This document shows, one piece after another, positions 31,061-41,141 of a stretch of 64,000 bases of DNA (the stretch's first letter is position 1; the number at the start of each line of letters is the position of its first letter). Source of the DNA: Rhizopus arrhizus (taxonomy: Eukaryota > Mucoromycota > Mucoromycetes > Mucorales > Rhizopodaceae); the NCBI GenBank assembly GCA_024220505.1, contig JAKZZE010000002.1, positions 1 to 64,000 on the forward strand. The letters are read 5' to 3'. Made by a program: the position numbers and the translations under genes. The notes beneath the pieces were generated by a model, which worked only from the letters and a program-made list of their open reading frames with translations, had not been told where the DNA came from and did no database searches.

Positions 31061-31313
31061 ACCACCATTATCAAGCACATTACAACACTGCCATCTATGC
31101 GTCATCGTGTAGATGTGCTTATCACCCGTTACTGTCTTCGTGCTCGCTCTCTCCCTGGTTCCTGCTTGCTATCTCTGCTGTCAACAACGCTACCTGTCTC
31201 TCGTATCAAGGTTCATCTTGAAAAGAATCCGCTCTTCTTGGCTCTGCCTTCTCCTCCTCCGTCCTCCGATGCTCGGCTCAAGACCTTCTTTCGCCAGTAT
31301 CGTGAGCGTCAAG

Positions 31314-31827
31314 GGCTGAAGGAAAAGATACGATGCAAGGGTATTCCAGGCCGGATACATGTCCTACATAAAATCTAATTATGGTAATCGATGCGCCCGA
31401 ATTTTCCGGATCGAATGGTATAACTTTAATGACCGCCGCACATAAACTCAGCTCGTAAATCGCATAATATCGATAAAAAACTACCTTTGACGGACTAAAA
31501 AAGAAGGATTGCGTGCCCGCTGTTTGTTGCACAGAGGCATCCATTACCTCAAACGATTCAAATAATTTTTTCGCTTCTAATGATGGTAGTTTTGAAGCAG
31601 TCACTGTACCACCCGATGAACTACGGTCATTCAAAGACGAAAAAACTATTTGGCTGACCGTCAAGTAAGGTTACGGCGTGATTGCAGACCGGATACTACC
31701 CATATTTGAAACTTACACCCAATTATGGATCCATTTAATGATTCTGCACCAAATGATGATACATGTGAAGCGATCACATTAGTATTCAGGAAGCATCTGC
31801 TTCCAAACACTAAGACGCCGCATCGAT
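31314..31827. other. Unidentified debris right of the LINE array
   Basis: From the LINE break onward there is a minus-strand open stretch (about 31664 down to the LINE edge, ~115 codons outside the LINE) with no ATG start and no family I recognise; it contains the segments ELSLCAAVIKVIPFDPE and GASITIIRFYVGHV. It may be an exon or transposon gene fragment. The rest shows nothing I can name. Confidence 0.3.
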
Positions 31828-32196
31828 TAAGTGTTCTAACTATAAAAGTAGGGACAAAGAAGAATTAACAAGGCCGAACAATAGTTCTAAAGTCGAATAC
31901 TTTTATTAAAGAAAGATTTCAAGGCTATTTATATTAGTTGAGCAAGACCTGAGATTAGATGACAAAAATAGTTACGACCGATATGATTTGACATGTATAA
32001 GAAAAATTTTATAGACTGATGTTAATAATCAACTGTTGAGATGAAAGTAAAACTTGGCTGTTTAGGGCAGTGATAATTATCAGGTTCTATTCTTATTCAA
32101 ACTCATTTGTAAAGATTTAGTCCAGAATGATAAGACTGTATCTTATTGACATGTCAAAACATGACAATGAGTCTAAATCAATTTTTATTTTTAAAC
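31828..32196 (-). mobile_element. LTR-like fragment, minus orientation (boundaries uncertain)
   Basis: On the minus strand the sequence ends in GTTAGAACA and has an AATAAAAG motif and a TATAAATAG-like box in the same order and spacing as the other LTRs here. I could not find the other end or a target duplication; the Ty3 element inserted at 32197-32201 may have cut it. Confidence 0.35.
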
Positions 32197-32201
32197 CGCA
32201 C

Positions 32202-32606
32202 TGATGTATCCATCATTCATAACTCGATATGAAAACAGTATTAATAAGCTACATGTAAAATATATCCAATAGATAGGCTACAGGTTAATTCGGATAATCT
32301 TCATTAAGGATAAGATGCTGCGTAATTGCACGGTTAAATTATATTAAATCCAGGAACTAAATCACAGTCAATCATATACGAGTATTCTATGGATAAATGC
32401 TTATGATGACAAAGATAACAATGGAAGAACACGTAACCATTATCTATTTGTCATCAGTTATATCATACTCATTAATTATTAATCCATAACATGAAATATT
32501 ATCCGTGTATGAAAAGTATAAATAGAGTATCATTTTCTTATTAAATAAAGCAATCTCTTTATCGAGTCTCGTCCTCTCTTGTTCCTTTCTATTCTTGGAT
32601 AAATCA
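32202..32606 (+). repeat. 5' LTR of the Ty3 element
   Basis: Starts TGATGTATCC and ends GGATAAATCA. A TATA box (TATAAATAG) lies at 32517-32525 and a polyadenylation motif AATAAA at 32544-32549, giving a short R region. Confidence 0.95.
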
Positions 32607-32657
32607 TTTTTTTTGACGAATTCTCTTTACTCTATTATTACTACGCTATTCTCAAAC

Positions 32658-35600
32658 ATGTCTATCAACTCTAATCTTTTGGCTTACAACGAAGAAACCC
32701 TTCTTTCTGAAAGTGACCCTGCTTTCATTGGTCCTAGACTTGAAAAGCCCTCCATGGTTAATGGGATTGAACTTCCTCTTACTGGATCTCCAAACTCTAT
32801 TACAGAAGATATAGAGATGGAAGAAGTTGAACCCAGGGCTATGGCCTCTCCACTCGCTGGTGTCAAGGGCAGTGGCGCAGCACCACCTTCTCAGGTCTCG
32901 GGTAGTCGTAATTTGACGGCTACCGTCCAGACTTTGACGAAACAGGTAGAACAAATTGCTGCGGCTATCACAGGTCAAGAGCTTTCAGGAAAGCAACTGG
33001 CTAACCTTTCCCGTGAATACACGACCAAGTCTACCATCTTGGCCTCCTTGTTGGACTTGCAAGCAAAATTGGCTAATAACTTGACTATACAGACCAATGG
33101 CTCTGCCATTAACGGTTCTAACAGTCAACCTACGGTGGTTCCTCAAAACTTACCTTTGTTTCAGTACACTGGTAATGTAGAGAACTCAGCATTGCCCGTC
33201 TTTAAAGACATTGCTGACTGTATCCGACGTTTTGAGGATATACTCTTTGCGTACCGCTTGGATGTACAGGTGCATTGGCAGCGCCTCATCCCTTTCTCCC
33301 TTACCCATACTCAGCGTTCTTGGTATGACGAATTACGGGTAAAGAAGAATTTATCTTGGACCATATTCAAGGAACAATTAACCTTGAAATATGGCATCGA
33401 ATCCACTGAGGCTCAAGCCCACGCCTCAAGAGAGCTGTTAACCATCAGCATGCAACCTGATGAATCTGTGGAAAAATACACTGACCGCTTCTTGAAGCTC
33501 AAGCGTGAAGCCACTCCCGTAGCTGACGATTTTTTGGCTATTTTGTTTGTGAACTCCCTCACTAGTAGCCTCCAAAATCATGTCAACATGGCCATCGTCA
33601 GTCTTGATCAGGAGGCAAAGAATGACATAAACCTCCTTTCTAGTATCGCAAGAAAGTTTCATACGAAACAACAGACCTTGCCCCATATGTCAACTAAAAA
33701 ATTCAATAACCAACCCTCTCAAGTCAACGGGTTGAACCCGCCCAGTGGTATTCATAAAAGAAACCACCGTACGGATGGAAGGACTTGTATCATCCATGGA
33801 AAGTGCAACCACACAACAGATCGTTGTAAAAAGGCTCAGGAACTTGGAATTGCTAACAGTATGAACAAAGAGACATCTAGTAAGCGTTGCTTTAAATGCA
33901 ACGCTCCTTTTACTAGGGAGCATTTAAATGTTTGCCCTAAAAGGAATCAACCTCTTTCTGCTGGTTCTGCCTCCTCCTCCTCTACTGCACCTACCATAAC
34001 CAGGGCATTCCGCTCACTTCAGTTGACTGGCAGTGAAGATAAAGCAATGGGTACAAATGCTTCTAAATACAACCCTGCCAACCAACAAAGCCACGATGAA
34101 GAACAGGATCTTGACGATAAAGCCGTCAAGGACATCCACTACTACTCATCATTATGTAAGTTGCAACCGTTTAATACAAAACTTCACAGTTTTAATAACA
34201 AACGTACTGATTCCTTTTTTGTACCCATCACTATAGAAAATGTCCGTACTTGGGCTTTGGTTGATACTGGGTGTAATACTTCTACGATCTCTCCTGACCT
34301 AGCAAAAATTATAAACGTTAGAACTTTTCCTGTTTCAGGAAAATTACAATTAGCTAGTTTGGATACCTTGGTATCTAGAACTGCTATTACAGATCAAATA
34401 AAAGTATTTTATAACGGAATCAATGTCTTACATGAATTTGAAATTTTTAAGTTTGATAAGGATATACCTATTTGTATTGGTACAGATCTTATGCCTAAGT
34501 TAAACATTAACTTGACAGGTTTAGCTGTTACGTGGGATAGTCCTAATATCTCTACAATACCTGATCCAATAGACCCTTCACCTATCAAACCTAATAAGTC
34601 ACCCGCTGGTACTCACCAACAGCGTGAACAACTTATGGACGCATTACAGCCATATTTGAGCGCCAATGCTAAGATCCCTAGCACGTCTGCATGTCCTCTA
34701 CCTGAAGCGATAGTTCGCTTGGAAACTGAACCAGGTAAAACCACTTATAGACGACAGTATCCTATTGCACTGTCAATCCAGCCTAAAGTACAAGAACAGG
34801 TTGATAAATGGTTAGCAGATGGTGTAATTGAAATAGCTCCTCCTAATACTGCATTTAACTCTCCTTTGTTGACTGTACGTAAAAAGGATGCTAATGGTAA
34901 TTATAGTGACGATGTACGGGTGTGTATAGACCCCAGACATATCAATGCAATACTCATAAAAGATCGTACCGACCGCTTTCAATTACCATTGATAGCTGAG
35001 TTGCATCAAAAAATGAGTGCTGCGACACTATTCACAGTACTTGACCTCAAACAAGCTTTTCATCGGTTACCTCTAGCTGATGAGCATAGAGCCCTTACAG
35101 CTTTTACATTTAACGGTCAACAATATCAATTCTGTAGAGCACCATTCGGTTTGACCCCTATACCAAATCATTTCCAACGTGTGCTAACTACCCTCTTACA
35201 TGACTTGCCATACGTTACATGTTTCATTGATGATTTAACTATCGGTACTGGACCCGATATTGAGGAACATATCAAATGCGTAAATACTGTCATCGAACGA
35301 CTTACATCAGCTAAATTTATTCTTAACATTGATAAATGTCACTTTATGCAAACTTCGGTAAACATCCTAGGGTTCACTATTAGTCACAATAGTCTCTCAT
35401 TGGATAGCAGAAAGGTTGCAAATGCTTTAGCATGGCCAATACCAAAGACTGGAAAAGATATACAACGCTTTCTAGGCCTCGCTAATTATTTTCGAAGTCA
35501 TCTCCCAAATTTCTCTACCATGACCGCACCGTTAGATAAACTACGTAACGAAGGTTCATTGGAACACATTTGGACTGACAAATACCTACAGGCTTTTCGA

Positions 35601-37520
35601 AATATACAAACAGCCTTATCTAATGCTCCTGTTCTGTCTATACCTGACATGCGTCATGAATTACAGCTAGCTACAGATGCTAGCAACACAGGAATTGGCG
35701 GTGTACTTTATCAAATTATTGACGATAAAACTCGCTATATTGGATTCGCAGCAAGAGCACTGTCGAAGTCAGAAATGAACTACTCGACAACTAAACGAGA
35801 GCTGTTAGCCATCTGTTATCTTTTTGAAAGATTTCACAAGTGGTTGTATGGATCTCAATTCACGCTGTATACTGATCATAAAAGTTTGGTCTATCTTGGC
35901 ACACAAAACATTCCTAATCCCATGATGCTGAATTGGTTCGAAACTATTTTCAACTATACATTCAAAGTAATCCATCGTCCAGGAATTGAAAATGTGTTGC
36001 CGGATTCACTTTCTCGTCTTTTTTCAGACGATACGGAAAAAAGACTGGGGGGAGATAATAATCCTCAGCAACTTTCCATAAAAAATAAAAATACAAAGTC
36101 ACAGAGTAAACGTACTACAGACAACAGTACAAACATAAAACAAAGAGCTGTACAGCTAGTAGACTACATGACACTACCAGAAGAGGAACGTCATAACCTA
36201 TTATTAAAGGCACATCTACTTGGACACTTTGGGGCTGATGCTATTGTAAAGACAATCCACAATGATAATTTGCACTGGATTAATATTAAAAAAGATGCAT
36301 TGCAGCTAGTATCCAATTGTCCTGAATGTCAACAATTTAATATTGGCAAACACGGGTATCACCCTCCCCGTAGTATTCTACCAGATGGTCCTTTTGATCA
36401 CGTCTGTATTGACCTCGGTACCCTGAACATTACATCAACAGAAGGACATAATTTCATTTTAGTCCTAGTTGATCTCTTCACAAGATTTACAATTCTAAGA
36501 CCATTAATGGATAAAACTGCAGTATCCATAGCTAATGAACTTAGAGATATCTTTTGCACTTTTGGTTGGCCCAAAAAGCTTAGTTCAGATAACGGTACAG
36601 AATTCACTAATGAAATATTTAATTCATTAATGGAAACCTGTGGTATTGACCATAGACTTTCACTGCCTTATAACCCATTGGGAAATTCGACTAACGAATC
36701 GTTTGTCGGAATAGCCAAACGAGCTCTTGTTAAAAGATTACAAGGCAAGAAAGACGAGTGGAATCTTTTCCTTCCTAGTATTCAATATGCTATGAATTGC
36801 AAATATTCTAGATTACACCATTCCAGACCATTTGTGCTTATGTATAATAGACAACCAAATGAATTCCAGGATTATTCCAATACACAATCCTCAATACCTA
36901 ACTCTAGTCAGCAGTATGCTAAAGCACTAGAAAATAAATTAGACAATATGAACAACATAGTAATCCCTGCTATACGTAACCGTATTATGACTACTCAAAG
37001 AACTGACAACGAGTATTTTACAAAGAAACACCGCATTGTACATCAACAATTTCCTAATAATAGCGAAGTTATGATAAAAAATGTGAATAGAAATAGTAAA
37101 ACTGACCCAAGGTACGAGGGCCCCTTTGTCGTACATGGAGTCACAAAAAATGGTAGCTACATTTTGACGGATAAAACAGGTACACTATTATCGCGCGACG
37201 TACCTACCTCGCACATCAAACTCATCTCTACAGACAACGTTGTTAATAATCGCGCTGACCAACAACAGTACGATGTGCAGGCAATTATCCAACATAAAGG
37301 AAATAACACTAGTAATTATAAATACCTAGTAAGATGGAAAGGTTATCCTCCAGAATATGATACCTGGGAACCTGCCTCAAGTTTTGATGACATGAGTATG
37401 ATAGAACAGTACTGGGCAAGACGTAACGTCAATAATAACATTGGCAAACGTAAACGCTCATCTCATACCAATGTTCCAACCAAGACTAATAATTTTAACA
37501 AACGAAACAAGACAAAGTAA
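32658..37520 (+). CDS. Ty3/gypsy gag-pol polyprotein with C-terminal chromodomain
   Basis: 1620 residues from the ATG at 32658; the frame is open back into the LTR but without an earlier ATG. Gag spans about residues 1-450, with a Cys/His-rich patch CIIHGKCNHTTDRC near 376 and a second, CFKCNAPF, after it. The aspartic protease has ALVDTGCNTS near 535; the reverse transcriptase has CFIDDLTIG near 857; RNase H has ATDASNTGIGG near 1005; the integrase has an HHCC finger (ending CPEC near 1220) and the D, D, E residues in CIDLGTL, SDNGTEF and NSTNES. A chromodomain (YLVRWKGYPPEYDTWEP, about 1535-1587) ends the protein and would tether integration to marked chromatin in chromoviruses. Gag and pol are one frame, as in Tf1-type elements. 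All catalytic residues are present. Confidence 0.96.
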   Translation: MSINSNLLAYNEETLLSESDPAFIGPRLEKPSMVNGIELPLTGSPNSITEDIEMEEVEPRAMASPLAGVKGSGAAPPSQVSGSRNLTATVQTLTKQVEQIAAAITGQELSGKQLANLSREYTTKSTILASLLDLQAKLANNLTIQTNGSAINGSNSQPTVVPQNLPLFQYTGNVENSALPVFKDIADCIRRFEDILFAYRLDVQVHWQRLIPFSLTHTQRSWYDELRVKKNLSWTIFKEQLTLKYGIESTEAQAHASRELLTISMQPDESVEKYTDRFLKLKREATPVADDFLAILFVNSLTSSLQNHVNMAIVSLDQEAKNDINLLSSIARKFHTKQQTLPHMSTKKFNNQPSQVNGLNPPSGIHKRNHRTDGRTCIIHGKCNHTTDRCKKAQELGIANSMNKETSSKRCFKCNAPFTREHLNVCPKRNQPLSAGSASSSSTAPTITRAFRSLQLTGSEDKAMGTNASKYNPANQQSHDEEQDLDDKAVKDIHYYSSLCKLQPFNTKLHSFNNKRTDSFFVPITIENVRTWALVDTGCNTSTISPDLAKIINVRTFPVSGKLQLASLDTLVSRTAITDQIKVFYNGINVLHEFEIFKFDKDIPICIGTDLMPKLNINLTGLAVTWDSPNISTIPDPIDPSPIKPNKSPAGTHQQREQLMDALQPYLSANAKIPSTSACPLPEAIVRLETEPGKTTYRRQYPIALSIQPKVQEQVDKWLADGVIEIAPPNTAFNSPLLTVRKKDANGNYSDDVRVCIDPRHINAILIKDRTDRFQLPLIAELHQKMSAATLFTVLDLKQAFHRLPLADEHRALTAFTFNGQQYQFCRAPFGLTPIPNHFQRVLTTLLHDLPYVTCFIDDLTIGTGPDIEEHIKCVNTVIERLTSAKFILNIDKCHFMQTSVNILGFTISHNSLSLDSRKVANALAWPIPKTGKDIQRFLGLANYFRSHLPNFSTMTAPLDKLRNEGSLEHIWTDKYLQAFRNIQTALSNAPVLSIPDMRHELQLATDASNTGIGGVLYQIIDDKTRYIGFAARALSKSEMNYSTTKRELLAICYLFERFHKWLYGSQFTLYTDHKSLVYLGTQNIPNPMMLNWFETIFNYTFKVIHRPGIENVLPDSLSRLFSDDTEKRLGGDNNPQQLSIKNKNTKSQSKRTTDNSTNIKQRAVQLVDYMTLPEEERHNLLLKAHLLGHFGADAIVKTIHNDNLHWINIKKDALQLVSNCPECQQFNIGKHGYHPPRSILPDGPFDHVCIDLGTLNITSTEGHNFILVLVDLFTRFTILRPLMDKTAVSIANELRDIFCTFGWPKKLSSDNGTEFTNEIFNSLMETCGIDHRLSLPYNPLGNSTNESFVGIAKRALVKRLQGKKDEWNLFLPSIQYAMNCKYSRLHHSRPFVLMYNRQPNEFQDYSNTQSSIPNSSQQYAKALENKLDNMNNIVIPAIRNRIMTTQRTDNEYFTKKHRIVHQQFPNNSEVMIKNVNRNSKTDPRYEGPFVVHGVTKNGSYILTDKTGTLLSRDVPTSHIKLISTDNVVNNRADQQQYDVQAIIQHKGNNTSNYKYLVRWKGYPPEYDTWEPASSFDDMSMIEQYWARRNVNNNIGKRKRSSHTNVPTKTNNFNKRNKTK

Positions 37521-37714
37521 CGAGCTGAATATGATCTTTTCCCATTACTTTTTTCCTCAAGAGGTTTTTTGGGTTTTTATCGATTATATACCAGAAGAGC
37601 ATACTCTCTCTTTCCTCTACACTTACGTCTTTAATATAAACAGCCTACGCAATCATATTGGATATGATCCCTGTACTCTTCGTTATTCATGATGCTCATC
37701 GGTTGTTCCAACCT

Positions 37715-37723
37715 GGAAGGGGG
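37715..37723 (+). promoter_or_regulatory. Polypurine tract of the Ty3 element
   Basis: GGAAGGGGG, three bases before the 3' LTR. It is the expected primer for second-strand DNA synthesis. Confidence 0.75.
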
Positions 37724-37726
37724 CAA

Positions 37727-38131
37727 TGATGTATCCATCATTCATAACTCGATATGAAAACAGTATTAATAAGCTACATGTAAAATATATCCAATAGATA
37801 GGCTACAGGTTAATTCGGATAATCTTCATTAAGGATAAGATGCTGCGTAATTGCACGGTTAAATTATATTAAATCCAGGAACTAAATCACAGTCAATCAT
37901 ATACGAGTATTCTATGGATAAATGCTTATGATGACAAAGATAACAATGGAAGAACACGTAACCATTATCTATTTGTCATCAGTTATATCATACTCATTAA
38001 TTATTAATCCATAACATGAAATATTATCCGTGTATGAAAAGTATAAATAGAGTATCATTTTCTTATTAAATAAAGCAATCTCTTTATCGAGTCTCGTCCT
38101 CTCTTGTTCCTTTCTATTCTTGGATAAATCA
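37727..38131 (+). repeat. 3' LTR of the Ty3 element
   Basis: Same 405-bp sequence as the 5' LTR by direct reading; followed by the CGCAC target duplication. Confidence 0.95.
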
Positions 38132-38225
38132 CGCACGAATGATTTTTAAAAAAAAAGTGTATGTTAATTTTTTTTTTTTTTTTTTTATCTCATGTAATTT
38201 TATAGCCTTTTGTATAAACAAGAAA

Positions 38226-40345
38226 TCACATTGTGCTGCTGTAAAAGTCTATTGATTCAAGTATATTTTCTGTGGTCACTCCAGCAATATCTATTATAAT
38301 GTGGATTTCAGTTACTCCAAACATAAATTCTACGGTAATATCTATTCTTTCTCCTGAATTAACATCTGGAAGTAAAGGCATTCTTATAGGGAATTCTGCA
38401 AGCTTTACTACACCTTCGTCTGTAACTTGCCTTGGTATTATATCCTGATCACATGTATATAAGACAACTTATCATAATATAAAATGTTATTCCTGGCGAA
38501 ACTTGTTTTAACATGGTTGTACCTTCTGTATGTTTTGGATATTCCACCCAATATGATCGTTTAATCCTTTTGCCAACTTCAATGCAATTACCCTTTATTG
38601 CTATCGCCTCAAAGCGTGTTGAACATCTCTTTATTCCATCAGCCGTTACAATAGCGCTTGATTCAGGATCGATGTTTTCTTCAAATGGAAGACGCGTTCG
38701 TACACCATATGTTCGACGTAGTATTTTGTTCGAAACTAGTGTTGGCTTTAGAATGTAATAAATTGCCCCTTCGGCAACAGCAAGCTCTCCTCTTGGTGGC
38801 ATGGCTATTTCGCCAACCCAACCATAGTCAATATATTTTTTCAGCGCCTCATACAAACAAAAAGAAGATCCAAATCCACCAACAAGAAAGACGGCATTAA
38901 CAAAACGACCAACTTTTTTTAACTGATCTTCAACTAATGTAACGGCTTTACTTAAAACAGGCCCAAACACATAGTCTTCCAAGTCATTTTTATCAAAAAC
39001 CAATTGCCCATTCTAAAAAAAAATTAGATTCTGTTTCTTTTGAGTCTTCATGAACGTATACCTCATTCAGTAGGTGACTTTTTATATATTTTAAGGCAGT
39101 CGCTGGTACTTCTATCGTATACTGGTTTTCATCACCTCGATAGTTAGGCTAAAGTCAAACTCTATGTTGATTTGGCACTACTATCGTAATAAGATGTTTA
39201 ATGTACCTTTATGTTTTCGACAAACGTATCCATCATTATTTCAAATACACATGCAGGCATTTTTTTTGCGTCACTTCCTAATCTCGACTCTAAAAGATGC
39301 CTCATGTTTTGATCGATGAATGCACTACCACATGCCCCACCATGACCCTTAGTTACCTCTCTTAAGGTTCTTGACGATTGTACGTCCTCTACCAAGCTGT
39401 TGATGATGTTTCAGTATTAATTAATTCTATATAAACGTGCTTATCATTCGCATATTTGAAAAACTTACTAAGTCACTAAGTCTACAGTTCCTCCACCAGC
39501 GTCTACGATCATAAACATATCATCATTTCTCAAATCCAAGGATCTGTATCTATTTTCACAATAGGCTGCTGCTGCTTCCGGCTCGCTTATAAGAACAAGT
39601 CTTTCTAAGGGGTCGGTAGCATTAATCATGTCTGCACGTATAGCAGACTCCCTCATTAACGCTTTGGCTTTATCTGACCAAATAGCAGGCACAGTTAAGC
39701 ACTACAAATTTTGTAAGATGTATGAAATAAAGCATGTAAAAAGACTGTTGCATACATATTTGTATTCATACTGCTTATATTGCTGAAAGCCTTTTGTTTT
39801 TTGGATTTGTTCCACCACATACTCATGAAATGACCGTAAATAATCAGATATAATCTCTACAGGCGTTTTCCCATCAGGTAATGGTATGTCATCTTGAATT
39901 AATGCAAGTTTAAAATACTGTAATAGTGTTCCATCTTGGTTAGGCTACGTATCGCTGTGAATCATCACAAATCAAACTCTATTTTTTTAAATTTACCTTC
40001 AAAGATAATAATCTTGCACCTTTACCCCAATCTAATAATTTACCGTTTTTGTTTTTATAATATAAGGAGGTTGGCGCTTTTGCATAGAAACTATTGCATT
40101 TTGGCCACTTTGTAACTACATTGATGTCATCAAAATCTTCAGTTAAACAAAAGCAACATCCCTATATCATATATGCAGGTACGTATTTGCGTATTGTTAA
40201 CTTCTAAATTGCTGACTTACAGAATAAGTAGTTCCTATTTATAATGATTCTAGCGGCTTAGTATAATTATGATGGCAACAAATCAAGTGTGATTACCAAA
40301 GTCTATAGAAACAGTAACTTGATAAGATCTTTCAACATTTGTCAT
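38226..40345 (-). CDS. HSPA12-like Hsp70 family ATPase, nine exons
   Basis: Exons on the minus strand: 40345-40297, 40234-40221, 40161-39997, 39944-39756, 39701-39469, 39396-39207, 39148-39062, 39012-38503 and 38444-38226, giving about 551 residues. Nucleotide-binding motifs of the actin/Hsp70 fold are present: SIDFGTTYSG (phosphate 1), DAGGGTVDL (phosphate 2) and VGGFGSS (adenosine). TVPAIWSDKAKALMR and ISEPEAAAAYC are typical of HSPA12 proteins, which lack the classic C-terminal substrate lid. Introns are 46-76 nt with GT..AG. The second exon is only 14 nt and encodes the middle of the phosphate-1 loop. The last intron (donor GTTTCG) is the least certain junction; the rest keep frame exactly. 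The gene is close to the Ty3 element but undamaged. Expanded HSPA12-like families are known in fungi and bivalves; the client is unknown. Confidence 0.85.
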
Positions 40346-41141
40346 TCCGAAATGAAGGTAAAAAGATGCACTCTAGAACATTAAGACTTCTATAATTTGA
40401 ATAATGTGCCACAATAATTCCTTTTTGAGAAAAAATTAGTGCAAATAAAATAAAAAAAATGGTAAAAGTAAGCTCGAAAGAAAAGAGCTTTTGCAGGAAG
40501 AGGCATTGTCATCTAGAAGTTAAAATGCACGCAACAAAATTCTTTTGAGAAATCTTCAAGGATTTTTTAGATATTCAACCGCTAGATTGAGGACTTCTTG
40601 AACAGTAAGCCAATATGATTTTTTTCGTGCAATTCATGCATAAGTATGAAATTTAAAAAATAACCTAAATAAAATTTTTTCTAAGCTTGAATAAATTTTT
40701 ATCTTCAAACCACACGATTTTTTTTTTTGGAGGTGTGTATAGCTTTTGTATATACTTTCTTTTCTTCAACTAGTACACATATTTTTCTTCATGATTGAAT
40801 GTGTAGAGTTATCATGTTTGCGCTTAATATATTTAGTATAAAACCCTTTAAAACATTTGCAATTGGTATCACGTCGCTATGATTATAAAAATCTAGCTAC
40901 CTCTATCGTATTTACATCATAAGCTAATTCATAACATAGTATCGTCAAACACAATCGAGCCTTTTTAAATATGATGTATTAAATAAAATTTATCAAAGAT
41001 ACAACTTGTAAACTGTTTAATTGTACTTTTCAATACTTTCTAAATGAAGATCAAAATATATTTTCACTTTAAAAGTATGTGACACGTGCATTTTAAAAAA
41101 AGCATTGTGTTGCTTTATTTTTTATTTATTCTTTTCATGAA
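40346..41141. other. AT-rich intergenic region between divergent genes, with a transposon fragment
   Basis: Separates the HSPA12-like gene (minus) from the gag-protease-like gene (plus). Apart from the Tc1/IS630-type fragment at 40462-40735 I see no gene. The fragment lies within the likely promoter region of either gene. Confidence 0.6.
40462..40735 (+). mobile_element. Tc1/IS630-type transposon end, copy A
   Basis: This 274-bp stretch is the near-identical reverse complement of 51290-51562. It encodes, in the plus direction, the last residues of a transposase (KSKLERKELLQEEALSSRS then stop) followed by the non-coding end, and stops at GGAGGTG. Only the 3' part of the element is present. 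Confidence 0.75.

Larger units (their letters stand above)
26452..31313 (+). mobile_element. LINE array unit 6, carrying two solo LTRs and truncated at its 3' end
   Basis: Starts at the short element's tail and matches units 4 and 5 through ORF1 and most of ORF2. Two solo LTRs split the last part of ORF2. Similarity to the LINE stops abruptly at about 31313 (after CAGTATCGTGAGCGTCAAG), so the zinc-knuckle region, 3' UTR and hairpin are absent. This is the right edge of the array. Confidence 0.92.
27656..31313 (+). pseudogene. LINE ORF2, unit 6: open until split by two solo LTRs and 3' truncation
   Basis: Open from the ATGA overlap through the endonuclease, the RT (FLDIKSAYD, FADDVAV) and onward to 30317, where a solo LTR begins; the frame as given ends at 30349 inside it. 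Leaving out the two LTRs and their duplicated target copies, the frame would continue LQDRC-LRLLVGGHRTSST-TIIKH to the truncation near 31313, so ORF2 was intact when the LTR elements landed. The linker is of the unit 5 type. The C-terminal zinc knuckle is missing because of the truncation. Confidence 0.88.
32202..38131 (+). mobile_element. Complete Ty3/gypsy chromovirus-type LTR retrotransposon
   Basis: Two 405-bp LTRs (32202-32606, 37727-38131) that read as identical base for base, a 5-bp target duplication CGCAC (32197-32201 and 38132-38136), a purine-rich tract GGAAGGGGG just before the 3' LTR, and one long gag-pol frame. Identical LTRs and an unbroken frame mean recent insertion. The sequence after the 5' LTR does not start with the usual TGG of a tRNA-primed primer-binding site. 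Confidence 0.96.

Noticed and set aside
31278..31664. Minus-strand 128-codon open frame to the right of the array as a gene.
   Set aside because: It lacks an ATG, its last part runs into the LINE on the opposite strand and it matches no family I know.
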